Shown: piece by piece, positions 43,111 through 58,534 of the stretch | How the letters are laid out: each line of letters begins with the position of its first letter | Position numbering within the stretch: the stretch's first letter is position 1 | Assembly: GCF_036850765.1 (NCBI RefSeq) | Contig: NC_089495.1 | Coordinates: 119,249,033 to 119,313,032 of the forward strand | DNA: 64,000 nt | Source: Saccopteryx bilineata | Taxonomy: Eukaryota; Chordata; Mammalia; Chiroptera; Emballonuridae | Direction: 5' to 3' | Program-made: the position numbers and the translations under genes | Notes under the pieces: generated by a model | The model's input: only the letters and a program-made list of their open reading frames with translations | Told to the model about the DNA's origin: nothing | Database searches by the model: none

Positions 43111-43694
43111 GATCGGTATGAAGCCGCCACCCTTGAGGTGCATGGTAGAGGACTTGTTGCTGTTATGGTTCCCCATGGCTGTCCTTTTGGGAGCCATAGG
43201 CTGGCTGACTTTTACAGCCATGCATGAGGAAAGTGAGAGCTCTGTGGAAGAGGCTGCCTGGGACCTGCAAACTGAGCAGTGGAAGGAGCTGGAGCAAACA
43301 TGGGAGAAAAAGATGCCGACCCTGGAGCTGGAGCAAGCACCGGAGGATGCTGACCAGACTTGTGAGATTCGCTTGGAAATGTAGCAGCCGCTGGAGAAGA
43401 AATCACAGATTCATGAGTTGCAGATTGCCCTGGATGTTGTGGAGAGCCAGCAGCGAAGGGAGACTGGGGCCTGGGCTGCAAGGTCCATGGAGCAGAAATT
43501 GGTGCCAGCCCAGAGCTAAAGCCCGGCAGTGGGAGCTGGTGTTTTCAGTTCCTCTTTGGAGGATGAGGAGAATCGATCTGGAGTTGTGATCTGCAGTCTC
43601 CAGAAAGTGAGAGCACAGCACCAAGGAGTACCTACAATGCCCCTGTTAGGTCTGCGATTTTGAGACACAGGAGTGGATGCCATCATGCTCTCTG
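43111..43694 (+). pseudogene. gag: gag 5' part of the pol-less provirus
   Basis: The frame 43118-43384 gives a hydrophobic start (LLLLWFPMAVLLGAIGWLTF) and then a Glu/Gln/Trp-rich helix (EQWKELEQTWEKKMPTLELE), a coiled-coil-like segment ending at a stop at 43382. A homologous start (RLPMAVLLGAVGWVLF) is present in the first provirus at about 25020-25070. The hydrophobic N-terminal stretch could be a membrane anchor. Broken by stops and an LTR. Confidence 0.6.
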
Positions 43695-44295
43695 TGTTGT
43701 AAAGTACCATACCCCAGATGCTGAAAAGTACTGCAGCTCACTTCTGCGGGTTTACGTACAGAAACCAAGTCCAGATGAGTTTTGAAGAGTTTTATTAAAG
43801 GAGGAGATTTATTAAATATGCCGGCCACATATGGCTGACACAGGGCATTTGCAGACCCAAATTGTGTGCCCCAAATACATTCCAGGGTCTGATTTTATAC
43901 CCTTGATCACATACAGGCTGAAGAGAGCATGACATCATGGCATAAGCTTACAACATTTGTTTAGGGGGTACACAGAAACATTAAGACTTTCAAGGTAACA
44001 CAATGAAAGATATTTACAATCTTTCAGGGTTCATCTTCCCTCCTTTGCCTAGAGGTATGTTACTTTCAGGATTCCAGGGTGGTATGTAAATTCTGTCTCC
44101 CATTGAAAGAGAAGAAGTTTCCTAGTTAACCTTTATTTTAGTTTTAAAACAAAATGATTCATTCTTCTTGCAAGCCAGAAACTTCTACATTCTTCTCCCT
44201 CCCTTCCCTAAAGGAAGGATGAGACAGGAAAGTCTGACCTTTCCTCCTAAAATATCAATATTAATTTTGCAGCTTTTTGGTACTTACTACATCTG
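43691..44295 (-). mobile_element. Solo LTR with 4-bp TSD (class I-like) inside gag
   Basis: The LTR is 43695-44291 (597 bp), TGTTGTAAAG…TACTACA, with TCTG on both sides (43691-43694, 44292-44295). A 4-bp TSD is the usual gammaretrovirus-like length. The minus strand starts TGTAGTAAGTACCAAAAAGC and matches the LTR start at 1667. AATAAAACTCTTC on the minus strand near 43790 is a likely polyadenylation signal. Confidence 0.75.
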
Positions 44296-44733
44296 GAACA
44301 GAGATGGAAATGCTGACTGCCATTGCCACGTGCTCCTCTTTGGGACAGTGTAAGACCTGCCAGGACAGCAGGTATGAAGGGGGAGTCTGAGGCCCCATGT
44401 GCATGGACTGATTCTTGTACTACAACCGGAGTGGGCACTGGATCCTTTGTTGGATGGACTTACGGATTTTGGACAATGTGAAATACTCTGATGGAGGTGG
44501 GGGACGGCTTTGCTGGAAGCATTCTCCTGCCCCAGGAAGTCTTTGCCCTGGCTAGAAAGAAGGTCAAGGACATTTTGCACTTTTGGCAAAGTGCTCATAG
44601 ACTGGTGCAATGTACCTTTGTAATTGTTGAAATTGTATGATTTGTCATGTTGTTGTAATTTGTGTAATGTGCCTAATTTCCTTGTGCAGGAATACCTGTG
44701 CTTTAGTTTGTGAAGTGAGCAAAAGGGGTGGAA
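44296..44733 (+). pseudogene. gag/pol 3' remnants and PPT of the pol-less provirus
   Basis: It starts with the gag block WNRDGNADCHCHVLLF and then jumps to sequence corresponding to the 3' part of the first provirus ('caaggacattttgcactttt', compare 30733). It ends in the PPT CAAAAGGGGTGGAA. No open frame of use. This is the scar of a large internal deletion. Confidence 0.65.
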
Positions 44734-45384
44734 TGTTGGTTAAATAAGTTTGTAAATATGATATATATGTTTGCTCACTTATAGTTTGCATTGGGTGTGG
44801 TGTACAGGCTGTAAGCAGGCAGGGTCCTTATAGCCTAAGGTTTAGTTTTAAGACTAAGCTTTTGTCCACACCCTGGACTGTTGCATGATATGGGGTGATG
44901 CACTCTTATGAGGAATCCATTATGCCTCAGATAAGTGACTTTGTATCAGAGACTTCCTTGTTAGTATATTGGATTAAAGGTTTTTATTTCTACACTATAA
45001 AATGGGGCAGAGGAGCCCATGCTGGAGGAGAGCAGAGAAAGGCCATGTGGAGGAGAGGAGAAGCATCCAAGATGGCGGAGTGCTGAAGGAGAAGCCAGTT
45101 TGTGCAGAGAGAAGGAGATGGGGAACAGAGGTGAATAAGGCTGGTGAGGTAGAACCTTTGATTCTAGGAAACTCGGATAAGTCAGTGGATTTGGGAGCCC
45201 TGAATGGAAAGGGAAGTGTGTTTATTCCCACTGTGTTTATTTCTTGCCCGCTGGGTGCAAGCTAGGATAAAAATGATGGCCCACCAGTTCTTGGCTCTAT
45301 TGTTTCCTTACCATCTGTCCAAATCAAATGCAAACGTGCGTGGGCCAGGCAGCTGTGATGGTGGCCGTGGTTACTGGCTTTACA
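44734..45384 (+). mobile_element. 3' LTR of the pol-less provirus
   Basis: 651 bp, TGTTGGTTAAATAAGTTTGT…GGCTTTACA, with ACTATAAAATGGGGCAG near 44994 and a YY1-like CCAAGATGGCGG near 45070. More complete than its 5' partner. Confidence 0.85.
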
Positions 45385-45536
45385 CTAACATAGTCTGTTC
45401 TGGAAATATTACAGCCTTCTTCCCCTCTGCCCTCCACTTGTGATGTCACTTTTCATTATAATAATATAATGATTTGGGGGACCAGTGTCTGGTCAATTCT
45501 TCTTTCATCTTGGGTTGCTCTTGGTTTTAGCCAGTT
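45385..45536. other. Short unassigned sequence
   Basis: Possibly the 5' part of the class I-like LTR that ends at ~46718. TGTCTGGTCAATTC near 45487 could be its start. Confidence 0.3.
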
Positions 45537-45974
45537 CTGTTGTTGATTTTTTTTTTTTTTTTTGCAAGAGAGAAAGAGAGCAACAGAGAGAGAAGGACAG
45601 ATAGGGACAAACAGGCAGGAAAGGAAAGAGATGAGAATTATCAATTCTTTGTTGCAGCATCTTAGTTGTTCATTGATTGCTTTCTCATATGTGCCTTGGC
45701 TGGGGGGCTATAACAGAGCAAGTGACTCTTGGCTCAAGCCAGTAACCTTGGGTTCAAGCCAGTGACCTTTGGGCTCAAGTCAGCAACCAAAGGGGTCATG
45801 TCTGTGATCCTATGCTCAGTCTAGCAACCCCTTGCTCAAGTTGGTGAACCAGTGATCAAGCTGGATGAGACAGCACTTAAGCTGGTAACCTTGGGGTTTC
45901 AAAATTAGGTCCTCTGCATCCCAGGCCAGTGGTCTATCCACTGCTCTACCACCTGATCAGGACTGTTGTTGACT
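45537..45974 (-). mobile_element. tRNA-derived bat SINE (third type), long version
   Basis: The SINE is 45549-45962 on the minus strand: CCTGATCAGGTGGTAGAGCA, 'gtggatagaccactggcctgg', a multiply repeated 'gcttgagc(…)ggtcactggctt' body and a T-run (A-tail) at 45547-45562. The TSD is CTGTTGTTGATT / CTGTTGTTGACT. The body repeats make it longer than the copy at 37390. Confidence 0.8.
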
Positions 45975-46212
45975 TCTATGACCACCACAGGGGTTTCCTG
46001 CCATAAACTGTCTCTCTCTGATCATGTGCGGAGGTGGGGACTCTGGTGCAAAGACCTAGCAGTTTATTGACCTGTGATGTTCAATAAGCCCTGTGCTATC
46101 CTGTTACTATTTCTTCATTGCCCTTGTCAGGACTTTTCCTTAACTTATTTCTCTTAGGCCTCAGTTTTATCAATTAAATGGTAACTAGAAAATATGTACA
46201 AGCTTTATTTTA

Positions 46213-46462
46213 CCAGCTCTTGCTTCTCTTTCTCTCTCTCTCTCCCTCCTGCAGCCATGGCTCTATTGGAACAAGTTGGCCCTAGGCACTGAGGATGGCC
46301 CTGGGCTTCAACCTCAGGTGCTAGGAAAGGCTCAGTTGCTGAGCAATAGAGCAATGCCCCAGATGGGCAGAGCATTACCCCCTAGTGGGCTTGCCAGGTG
46401 GATCCTGGTCAGGGCACATGCAGGAGTCTGTCTTTGCTTCCTCTCTTCTCACTGAATTAAAA
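46213..46462 (+). mobile_element. 3' part of a long tRNA-derived SINE
   Basis: It begins in the CT-rich segment ('ccctcctgcagccatggctctattgg') and runs to 'ggagtctgtctttgcttcctctc' and an A-run. The tRNA head is absent, so it is a 5'-truncated copy. Confidence 0.65.
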
Positions 46463-46735
46463 AAAGAAATTCTTGTGACTATCCCAGAGTCAACCTGATG
46501 ACAATTATGGGACAACTAACTTCAGCTTTATTGCCAAGCCCTACACCCACCCCAAGATCCCTAGATAAGCCATTCACAAAAATCCCTTGGAAAGCTCAAC
46601 TTTTCTCTTTTCTGGTTGACTTTCTTGTGCACACACTCTTTTCAATAAACTCTACCTGTTTGATCTTGCGCTGAGTTCATTGCTCATTTTCATGACGTTG
46701 AGACTCAAAAACTTCACATTTTTAGTCTGGTAACA
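46463..46735 (+). mobile_element. LTR 3' part, class I-like
   Basis: 'ttcaataaactctacctgtttgatcttgcgctgagttcattgc' at 46640-46682 is a classic gammaretrovirus-like R/U5 segment with AATAAA. The LTR probably ends at 46718 (…CTTCACA) or 46735 (…GGTAACA). Upstream LTR sequence is interrupted by the two SINEs at 45549 and 46213. No PBS can be assigned with confidence. Confidence 0.5.
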
Positions 46736-49438
46736 AGTTGGGGGTTTTCTTCCCGGCCAGTATCTTACTCTCTTCCTAAGTTCCCACCACTATCATCATT
46801 GAAAACTTATTTAAAATGTCATGAGCATGTTACTGTGCCATGGTCACTCAGAAACATTCAGTAGTAACACTGTTGAGAAGGTGGTCAAGGTCTGTTTTGT
46901 AAACTTGCTGTATGAAATAAGAATAGTAGAGGTGCTGTTTTAAAATTTTTTATTCAATGCCTCTGTGTTCCTTTGACAAACTGTTTTTCAAAGATTCTTA
47001 TTTTATGGCTTTTTAATTTTTTCCTTCTGGTTAGAAAGATGAAGGCTGAGCAGGTGTAGAAGAGTGAAGAGGCAGATTAGGCACTGTGAACAAGGAGAAG
47101 GGGCCAGATATGATAAACACAGGAGAGTTTGGGACTTGCTGACTGTTGCTTTATCAGAATGTGAAGCCTCTGTAATGCCTCCAGCTTTTTTTTTTTTTTG
47201 AAGTCAAATTTGCCTTTTGAAATAAAAAAGAAACATTAGCATGCTTAGAGCATTACACCATATGCCACATGTGGATGGCATGGGGAGAGAGCAAACAGAA
47301 GAGAAAAGGCTAAATAATAACCCAGAAAAGCAAGCTAGTTTGGAAATGCAGACCACTAACACTGAATAATTTCATCTCACTATAAATAGCACACTAATGG
47401 AGAAGGCCAGGCAATGACTGAAAAATGTCTTCAGAGTCTTGCTTTATGTCTTTTTATGGAAATATGTCCTTTGACTGCAGTAACTTGTAAATTAAATGAA
47501 GTATTCACTGTATGGATACCCAGCACAAATTAAAGGGATTTATTGGTTGCCTTGTTTGTTGAGTGCAGAAAATAAAGTTGGAAAATGTTCGTAAAAATAT
47601 TTTTTTGTCCTGGGACTCAGAAGAACTCTGTTAGATATCCACATCAATCAGACTAGATAACCTTCAAATCTAATTTTGTCCCCCTTAGACAAATCATAAG
47701 TAGATAGAAACAGTTTCAACTAGAACAGTAATACTTCTCTTACCTAGGGGGAGTTTATTAAAAATGTTGTCTATTCTAAAATTTGAAAGTAGTAGAGAGT
47801 AAGAAAGAAATAAATATTTTATATTATGTGTAAAAGAGCACTCAGGTTTTCATTCTTAGTCTCTCAAACAACAGATTTAAAACAAAAAAAAAATTAAATG
47901 TTGTTTTCTCTTATAGCTGCTTAGGGGTAAGTAGAAATTGGAAAAGGTGGATTAGAAGTTTGTTGGGATAGAGAGACTGAGAGCAGAAGAAGCCAAGAGT
48001 CCATACTCTGATGTTGTGTAACATTTTAATCTTCATTCTTTATATTTGTCAAGTCTGTGTTCTTCGGGACAAGTTTCAAGCTCACAAGACAGAGATGCAC
48101 TCTTATTTATTGCTGAACCCACAGTTCTAAAAACACAGCCTAAAACATTTTAGCTGTAACAAACAAATAAATGAATAATATTCTAAGCATTTTTCAATGG
48201 AACAAGTATTTGGGGCGGGCTAGGGGTGGGGGTGGGTGAAGCCACACATTGTCCTGTTGCCTTAGTGTGCTAACGGCAACAGTGATAAGAAAACTGGTTG
48301 GAGTCTAAATGGATCAGAGTGCTAACTTCTTAGCTTGACAGCCGGATTATAAAATTGGTGTTGTCATCATTTGAGCTACTCACAAACATTCTGCCTCATC
48401 TTTGACCTGGGACATAGAGTTTTGCTCTTTCTCACTTTCTTTTAAGACATGGTTGGTTTCACCAATGAAATGTGAACAGACTTGCCACACCTGTGCACCA
48501 TTCTTCACATTTCCTGCCATGGTTGTCCTGGAATCGTGAGTCAAGGTGGACCCACCATCAGCCAAGGTCCCTGAGTAAGTAGGAAGATGAAATCCTCCAA
48601 ACCTCTGTGAATTTATATGCTTTCAAAACTTATTCCCACTTTCAATTCTATATTGAAACACTATTGTTTTCTCTATTTTTTAAAATTATGAATGAATGGG
48701 CTATCAGATAAACCAGTACAGAAAAGCCAATGATTAGAACTCCGGACATAGAAGTCTACAAAATCTCTCTAAATAACAGGGAGAGTACTTACCTGGAAAT
48801 TTGGATGGTTTGTCAGATTGTCAAAAAGACACACTTGTGTTCTACAATTCAATCAACTTAATGTCCAGTTTCATAACTTGTCTTATATTTTCTACAATAT
48901 TGTCACAAAGCTTAAACTGCAATGTATTAGTAAAGTTTCCAGGGAAACTTGACTAGATAAAATTTAGCTAATAAACATAAACATATAAACATAAAAAATA
49001 TAAAAACATAAAATATATATTAAAATTATGAAATAAAAATGCCTAAAATATAACAACATAAAATTTTCTTATAGAATATGACAAGCTATAGGGTTTAATT
49101 CTCTTATTTTTTATTCTTAGGGTATTTTGCAAAGCTGAGAAACAGAGATGAATATAAACATATATCTATATATATACATAAAAATAATTTAAAACTATAG
49201 TAACACAACAATAATTTAAGGACTTGTTCTTCAACATGAATAATTTAATTCTTAAATCTTGATTTAGTTCTATGCTTCAGATAGCACTGGAAAAGTTATT
49301 AAATAAGGTTTTATACTTCGTTTGCAGCTGACTTGGAAGAAGTAGATCTGGCCACTTCTTTTCTACTTTCTCTTTTTCTAAACTATATTCCCAGAAACTC
49401 TTATATCCAGTATTTAGTAACAATAATAATAAAAACAG
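46736..49438. other. Unique AT-rich sequence, no gene seen
   Basis: 2.7 kb without a supported gene. A minus-strand frame at 48380-48565 (61 codons) is open, but it has no domain and lies in what may be an old repeat. Confidence 0.45.
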
Positions 49439-49830
49439 CTTGACCAGGCAGTGATGCAGTGGATAGAGCATCAGCCTGGAATGCAAAGGACCCAGGTTGG
49501 AAATGCAGAGATCACCGGCTTGAGTGTGGGCTCACCAGCTTGAAAACAAGGTCACTAGCTTGACTGTGGGATCATAGATATGACCCTATGGTCACTGGCT
49601 TGAGCTCACAGGTTGCTGGCTTGAAGCCCAAGGTCACTGGCTTGAGCAAGGGGTCGCTTGCTAGGCTGTAGACCCCTCACCCCCCTCAATGCACATGTGA
49701 GAAAGCAATCAATGAACAACTAAGGTGCCACAATGAAGAATTGATGCTTCTCATATCTCTCCCTTCCTGTTGGTCTGTCTCCCCTCTCTCTGTCTCTGTC
49801 TCTCTTGCTAAAAAAGAAATATAAAAGCAA
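49439..49830 (+). mobile_element. tRNA-derived bat SINE (third type)
   Basis: CTTGACCAGGCAGTGATGCA, 'gtggatagagcatcagcctgg', repeated 'ggtcactggcttgag' body, 'aaagcaatcaatgaacaactaagg', a CT-rich end and an A-rich tail to ~49830. TSD not clear. Confidence 0.75.
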
Positions 49831-52237
49831 CAGTACACATACATATTCTAACACACAATATCAATAATAGTGATATCATACATTTATTCCAAACTTTGGT
49901 TTTATCAACTTATTTATATCCCATGACAACTTGATAAGGTAGTAGATATTATTATTTCTGTTTTTATTCATAAGAAAGCGAGCCACAGAGGACATTCTAA
50001 ATGACTTACCACAGATTTGCTTCGTCTTTTAGACTTTCCCCACACTTACTATGCCAGCTCCTGGTCATCTGCTCACACTCAATAGAACAAAGAAATAAAG
50101 AGTGTAGAATGTGGACTCAGTATACCTGCATTGTAATTGATGCTCTACCAGGTATCAGCTCTTTTTATCCTAAAATGAGAAAAAAAATCAATACAATCAG
50201 GCTTCTGTGAGAATTAAGGAAGATTATATATGTTAAGCACTTAGCTAAGTGCCTGCCACACAATAAATTCTCAATACATGGTGTACAATTATTATAAATT
50301 CTTGTTTCTCAGTTAAGAATATTGAGGATATGATAAACAGTGCTGATTGCTGCTATTGTAAACTGCTGCCATGTAATCCAATAAACTTTGTGCTATCTTC
50401 TGTGTGTTATTTAAGCTAGTGGCTAAGTCAATATTTCAAATGTTGTTCATACTGAAGCCTGCCTTAGATCCCCTAATATTTTACCAGAACATCCAAAGTC
50501 ATATAGCACAAATATCACCACACACAACATGTAAATTAATTGTGTTTTCATGAAGGTAGTAAAATGTAGAAGTCAAACGCTCAGCTTCTGAAATCTGATT
50601 CCCTGGTTTTAACCCTATCTCTGCTCCTCTCTGTATCTGTTTTCTCATTTCTAAAATGAAGAGATCATCATTCTTACTTACATAGGTTTGTTTTGAGACC
50701 TCAACACATTAATCTATAGAAAATGATTAAAAGAGCCCCTCCTGACACTCAGTGTTTTATAAGTTTTGCTAATGTTAACTAATCAATCTCTATTAGATAT
50801 CAGCTATGAGTTAACATGATAGTGTAGGATTAAAAAAGATTATAATCTCTATATAAAGTTTATTCTCAAAGAATTTGAAGTCTTTTAGATGTGAGAAAAG
50901 TTAGATATGCTAATACACAACTAGAATACCAGGTGGTAAGTACGGTAAAAGAAAGATGTACAAAATATTACAAGGAGGCAGTGTAGTGTACTACAGTGAT
51001 AGAGTTGCTAGGATAGACATAATATTATTCTCACTTGATGGAGAGAAAAACAGAAACTTAGAAAGATGAAGGGGGTCATGCATCTACTGAGTATTAGAGA
51101 AGACACTTGAATAAAAAATCCAACTTTGGACCCTCATGTTCTCACTACATCATACTGTTTCTAATTATTTTTCTTCCATTTCTCCTTTCTCATTTACAAA
51201 TTTTTTCTCTCTGACAACCAGGGGAAAATATTCGAAGGGAATCTTCTCATCTTGCCACCAAAGTAACCAACCTATTTATAGTTGAAACTATACATTCTGT
51301 TAACAACTCGTATTCCTGTGTAAGGTCAGCTCATTAGACAGCTGACCCGTTTTCTCTCAACCACCCGTGTTCTTTGATCCTAAAACTCTTCCCCTACTAC
51401 ACTGCACTGTTGTTTTCTCTTCTGTGAATTGTTTCTGTTGTCATAACTAACATGCTTTAAGTTACATTCCCTCCAGCTTCTGTTCTATTTTTCTGCTTTA
51501 TTTTACAACTCAATTTTTAAAAATGATTAGTCATTGGCCTCACTTCTTCATCTCCCATTTTCTCTTGAATCTGTAATAGACTACTTTACCTCTATTTTAA
51601 TGAATCTGCTTGTTGATGTTGATGTCATTTATGAACTCTATAGTGAAAAATCTATTGTTTATATTCCAGTATTTATCTCAACAGGGTGAATTAAATGCAC
51701 AAGTGAATAGAGTCAAAAGCCCTAGAGGCTACCAGAGGTACCTGTCAATCATAGAAATCAGAGTTCATGAAGCTTTATAAGCAAGAGGAACACAGTCTTC
51801 ATGAAGTCTTAGTATATCTCAAAAGGGGAGTTTAGAAATAGGTACTCCTAGGCCTTGAGGGTTACAATTAATTGTAGGGTCTTTGAAAAGTGAAAATTAG
51901 TTAAGTGTAGTATAGCTTTGGAAAGTTAGAACTGTATGCCTTGTAGGCAAGGGTTGGGTGAAAGACAGTAGTCTTAGCTTTGGAACACTAGAGTTCAATC
52001 AGAGTTTATCTGTGGTCTCATCGTGAAAAATGTGAATCTCAAAGAGTTGTTAACATTTCTGACTTAGATAGTTTTGTTGCATGCTATGCTTTGGAACTGG
52101 TTATATGTTTTGAGAATCATCATATAGTTTGTTTTGCAAGTTGGGGTTTCTATTAAATTTCTCAAAAGGATTCTAAGCTCTTTCATGTATATGGGACCAG
52201 GAGCAGTAGGTCTGGCCACTGAAGTACTTAGCCCCTT
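49831..52237. other. Unique sequence with several MIR remnants
   Basis: Plus-strand MIR-like pieces lie at about 50095-50285 ('gcacttagctaagtgcctgccacacaataaattctcaat') and 50565-50755 ('ttctcatttctaaaatgaagagatcatcat'). Antisense MIR-like pieces lie at about 49935-50030 and 51000-51130. No gene is seen. Confidence 0.5.
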
Positions 52238-52665
52238 AAGAATGTTTTGATTTTGTCCTGGCCGGTTGGCTCAGTGGTAGAGTGTCGGCCTGGCGTGCGG
52301 AAGTCCCAGGTTCGATTCCTGGCCAGGACACACAGAAGAAGCGCCCATCTGCTTCTCCACTCCTCCCCCTATCCTTCCTCTCTGTCTCTCTCTTCCCCTC
52401 CCGCAGCCAAGGCTCCATTGGAGCAAAGATGGCCCGGGTGCTGGGGATGGCTCCTTGGCCTCTGCCTCAGGCGCTGGAGTGGCTCTGGTCACAACAGAGT
52501 GACGCCCTGGAGGGGCAGAGCATCGCCCCCTGGTGGGCAGAGCGTCGCCCCCTGGTGGGCGTGCCGGGTGGATCCCGGTCAGGCGCATGCGGGAGTCGAT
52601 CTGACTGTCTCTCCCCGTTTCCAGCTTCAGAAAAATACAAAAAAAAAAAAGAATGTTTTGATTTT
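52238..52665 (+). mobile_element. Long tRNA-derived bat SINE with 17-bp TSD, young
   Basis: The SINE is 52255-52648. GTCCTGGCCGGTTGGCTCAG, B-box GGTTCGATTCC, many preserved CpGs through the body, and an A-run at 52639-52650. AAGAATGTTTTGATTTT is exact at 52238-52254 and 52649-52665. The best-preserved SINE of this family in the window. The ORFs of up to 161 codons across it on both strands are artefacts. Confidence 0.9.
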
Positions 52666-54136
52666 TATTTTGACACAATCACTTATAATCATGCTAATTT
52701 ATATATTTGTTTCTAAAAATCCATGTTTTTAGATATACTTCCAAGCATATAGTCTTATTACTTTATACTGTGCCTCTTCAGTTATATAAGTAGCATTCTA
52801 TCTGACTTGGAAACACTGTCATGACCTGAATTTAATAATTGTGATTCTTGTTATTGCAGGCTTCCTTTCAACTCAGCCTCCTGGAACAGTCTTAAAATCC
52901 TAATAGTAACAAAAGTACCACTAAGATGGAGGCAAAGTTAATGTTCTGCGTTTTTTATACTTTGCCCATTAGGGAAGACTTAGGTCAACTGATGATTATA
53001 TAACTTCCATTATGTTATTTTCTCTCCCACATAAGTGTAGATACTAAAAATTAGACATGATAGAGAGTACTACTGGATACTGGTCCACAGTCAAGAGTGA
53101 TCAGTGATTACTGAATATTTTTGAATAACCTGCAGAGAATGATAAAAGAAAGGGAAAAAAACCTGAAAGACTAATAAAAACACATTTGCTTTTTAAATAT
53201 GATTTACATATATTATGACTAAGGCTACATATAATGTAACAAAATTTTCTTGATGATCCAAAGTTGTCATTTTAATTATTATAATACACTAAAGACCTCA
53301 GTATCTGGCTGAAAGAGTTTTACTTTACCCCAAATAACTATCTTCCAAAGGACTTACTGTACTGTGAGACTATAATAATAAACAAAAGCCATAGAAATAT
53401 CAAATGTATTTTGGATATATTTTATTAAAAGTGGATATACTTTAAAAACAGACAAATATCAGGACTTAAAGAATTATATACATTGTTTATCTGGAAAATT
53501 GGGGAGAAATTAAGTTTTCATCTGACACTATTGGTGCCAGAAAACTGACTCCTTCTTTATCTGATCACTTAAATGCACAATGCAGAAACAAACAAAAAAC
53601 AAAAAACAAGAATTCTACTTTGGGTTATCAGCATATATTATGATCTATCTTGGTCAAGCCGATAGGGCTGTAAACATCTTTCAGTACTTTGGCCATCCTT
53701 ACACAGTTTGTATAAATAGATAACTATAATTTTAATGCAACTCTAGATGTAACATTTGCCATAATAAACTGAGTAGGTTAGAACACTGTCAATAAAAAAA
53801 ATGCTACTCAGATGATTATGGTCATTGAAAATTTTATTATCATTTTAAAATTTTTAATAACTATTCTGCAGCTTAACAACCATAGGACTGTTGTGATCTG
53901 TCTGTGCCCATGGTATGTTGTATTCACTGAGGGACCATAAATGAAATGAAGAGCTACCCACTTTTGTACTTTAATTTTTGTTACAGTTGTATTTGTTTAA
54001 AGCTTACATATTTATGCAGCTGCTTCACTGTACCCTTCCCCTCTGTGCCTGCTGGAAACACTAGTACTCTGAGTTAAATAGCATGCCCTGCCTTCCTCTT
54101 CAATGTTTCAAAACCATGCCTGAATGCAATATTTCC
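52666..54136. other. Unique AT-rich sequence, no gene seen
   Basis: No repeat or ORF that I can support. Confidence 0.5.
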
Positions 54137-54483
54137 TAACTTATTGTTTTTTTTGTTGTTTTTATTTATTTATTTATTTAAATAATTTTATTTTTTTAAT
54201 GGAGCGACATCAATAAATCAGGATACATATATTCAAAGATAACAAGTCCGGGTTATCTTGTCGTTCACTTATGTTGCATACCCATCACCCAAAGTCAGAT
54301 TGTCCTCTGTCATCTTCTATCTAGTTTTCTTTGTGCCCCTCCCCCTCCCCCTTTCCCTCTCCCTTTCCCCCCTCCCCCCGTAACTACCACACTCTTATCA
54401 ATGTCTCTTAGTTTCACTTTTTATGTCCCACCTACGTATGGAATAATGCAGTTCCTGTTTTTTTCTGATTTACTTATTTCACT

Positions 54484-58249
<3,766 letters not shown>

Positions 58250-58306
58250 TTTATAGATTGCTTTCTGTTAGTTTTGTGTCTTGTTTGATCCCTCTCTTTC
58301 ATTTTT

Positions 58307-58534
58307 CTATCTTTTGTTTTTTTGTTTTTGTTTTTAATTTATTCATTTTTAGAGAGGAGAGAGAGAGGGAGAGAGAGAGACAGATAGAGAGAGAAGTGGG
58401 GAGGATCTGGAAGCATCAACTCCCATATGTGCCTTGACCAGACAAGCCCAGGGTTTCGAACTGGTGACCTCAGCATTTCCAGGTTGACGCTTTATCCACT
58501 GCACCACCACAGGTCAGGCCTATCTTTTGTTTTT
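58307..58534 (-). mobile_element. Short tRNA-derived bat SINE in the L1 spacer
   Basis: The SINE is 58322-58519 on the minus strand (GCCTGACCTGTGGTGGTGCA, 'gtggataaagcgtcaacctgg', GTTCGAAACCC, GA-rich tail). The TSD CTATCTTTTGTTTTT is exact at 58307-58321 and 58520-58534. The uninterrupted sequence exists in the other L1 at 18581-18600, giving a clean empty-site comparison. Confidence 0.9.

Larger units (their letters stand above)
42490..45384 (+). mobile_element. Pol-less provirus of the main ERV family (gag + ends only)
   Basis: 5' LTR 42490-43082, PBS 43085 on, gag 43110-43694 and 44292-44350, a 3' tail (44351-44719), PPT 44720-44733 and 3' LTR 44734-45384. Gag is homologous to the first provirus. 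Everything from mid-gag through RT and most of integrase is absent. A class I-like LTR (43695-44291) sits in gag. The outer flanks ATCCT and CTAAC do not match. Its LTRs carry the same U5 block as the solo LTRs (gagcccatgctggaggagagcag), unlike the longer provirus. Confidence 0.85.

Noticed and set aside
45385..45420. Sequence after the 3' LTR (ACATAGTCTGTTCTGG) resembling the PBS region (GCATAGTCTGTGGCAGG)
   Set aside because: The match is about 10 bases and stops. Too short to claim a tandem provirus or second internal region.
52247..52732. ORFs of 135-161 codons on both strands; similar ones at 11650-12024 and 36160-36766
   Set aside because: They lie within GC-rich tRNA-derived SINEs and occur in every copy in both orientations. 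No protein family fits.
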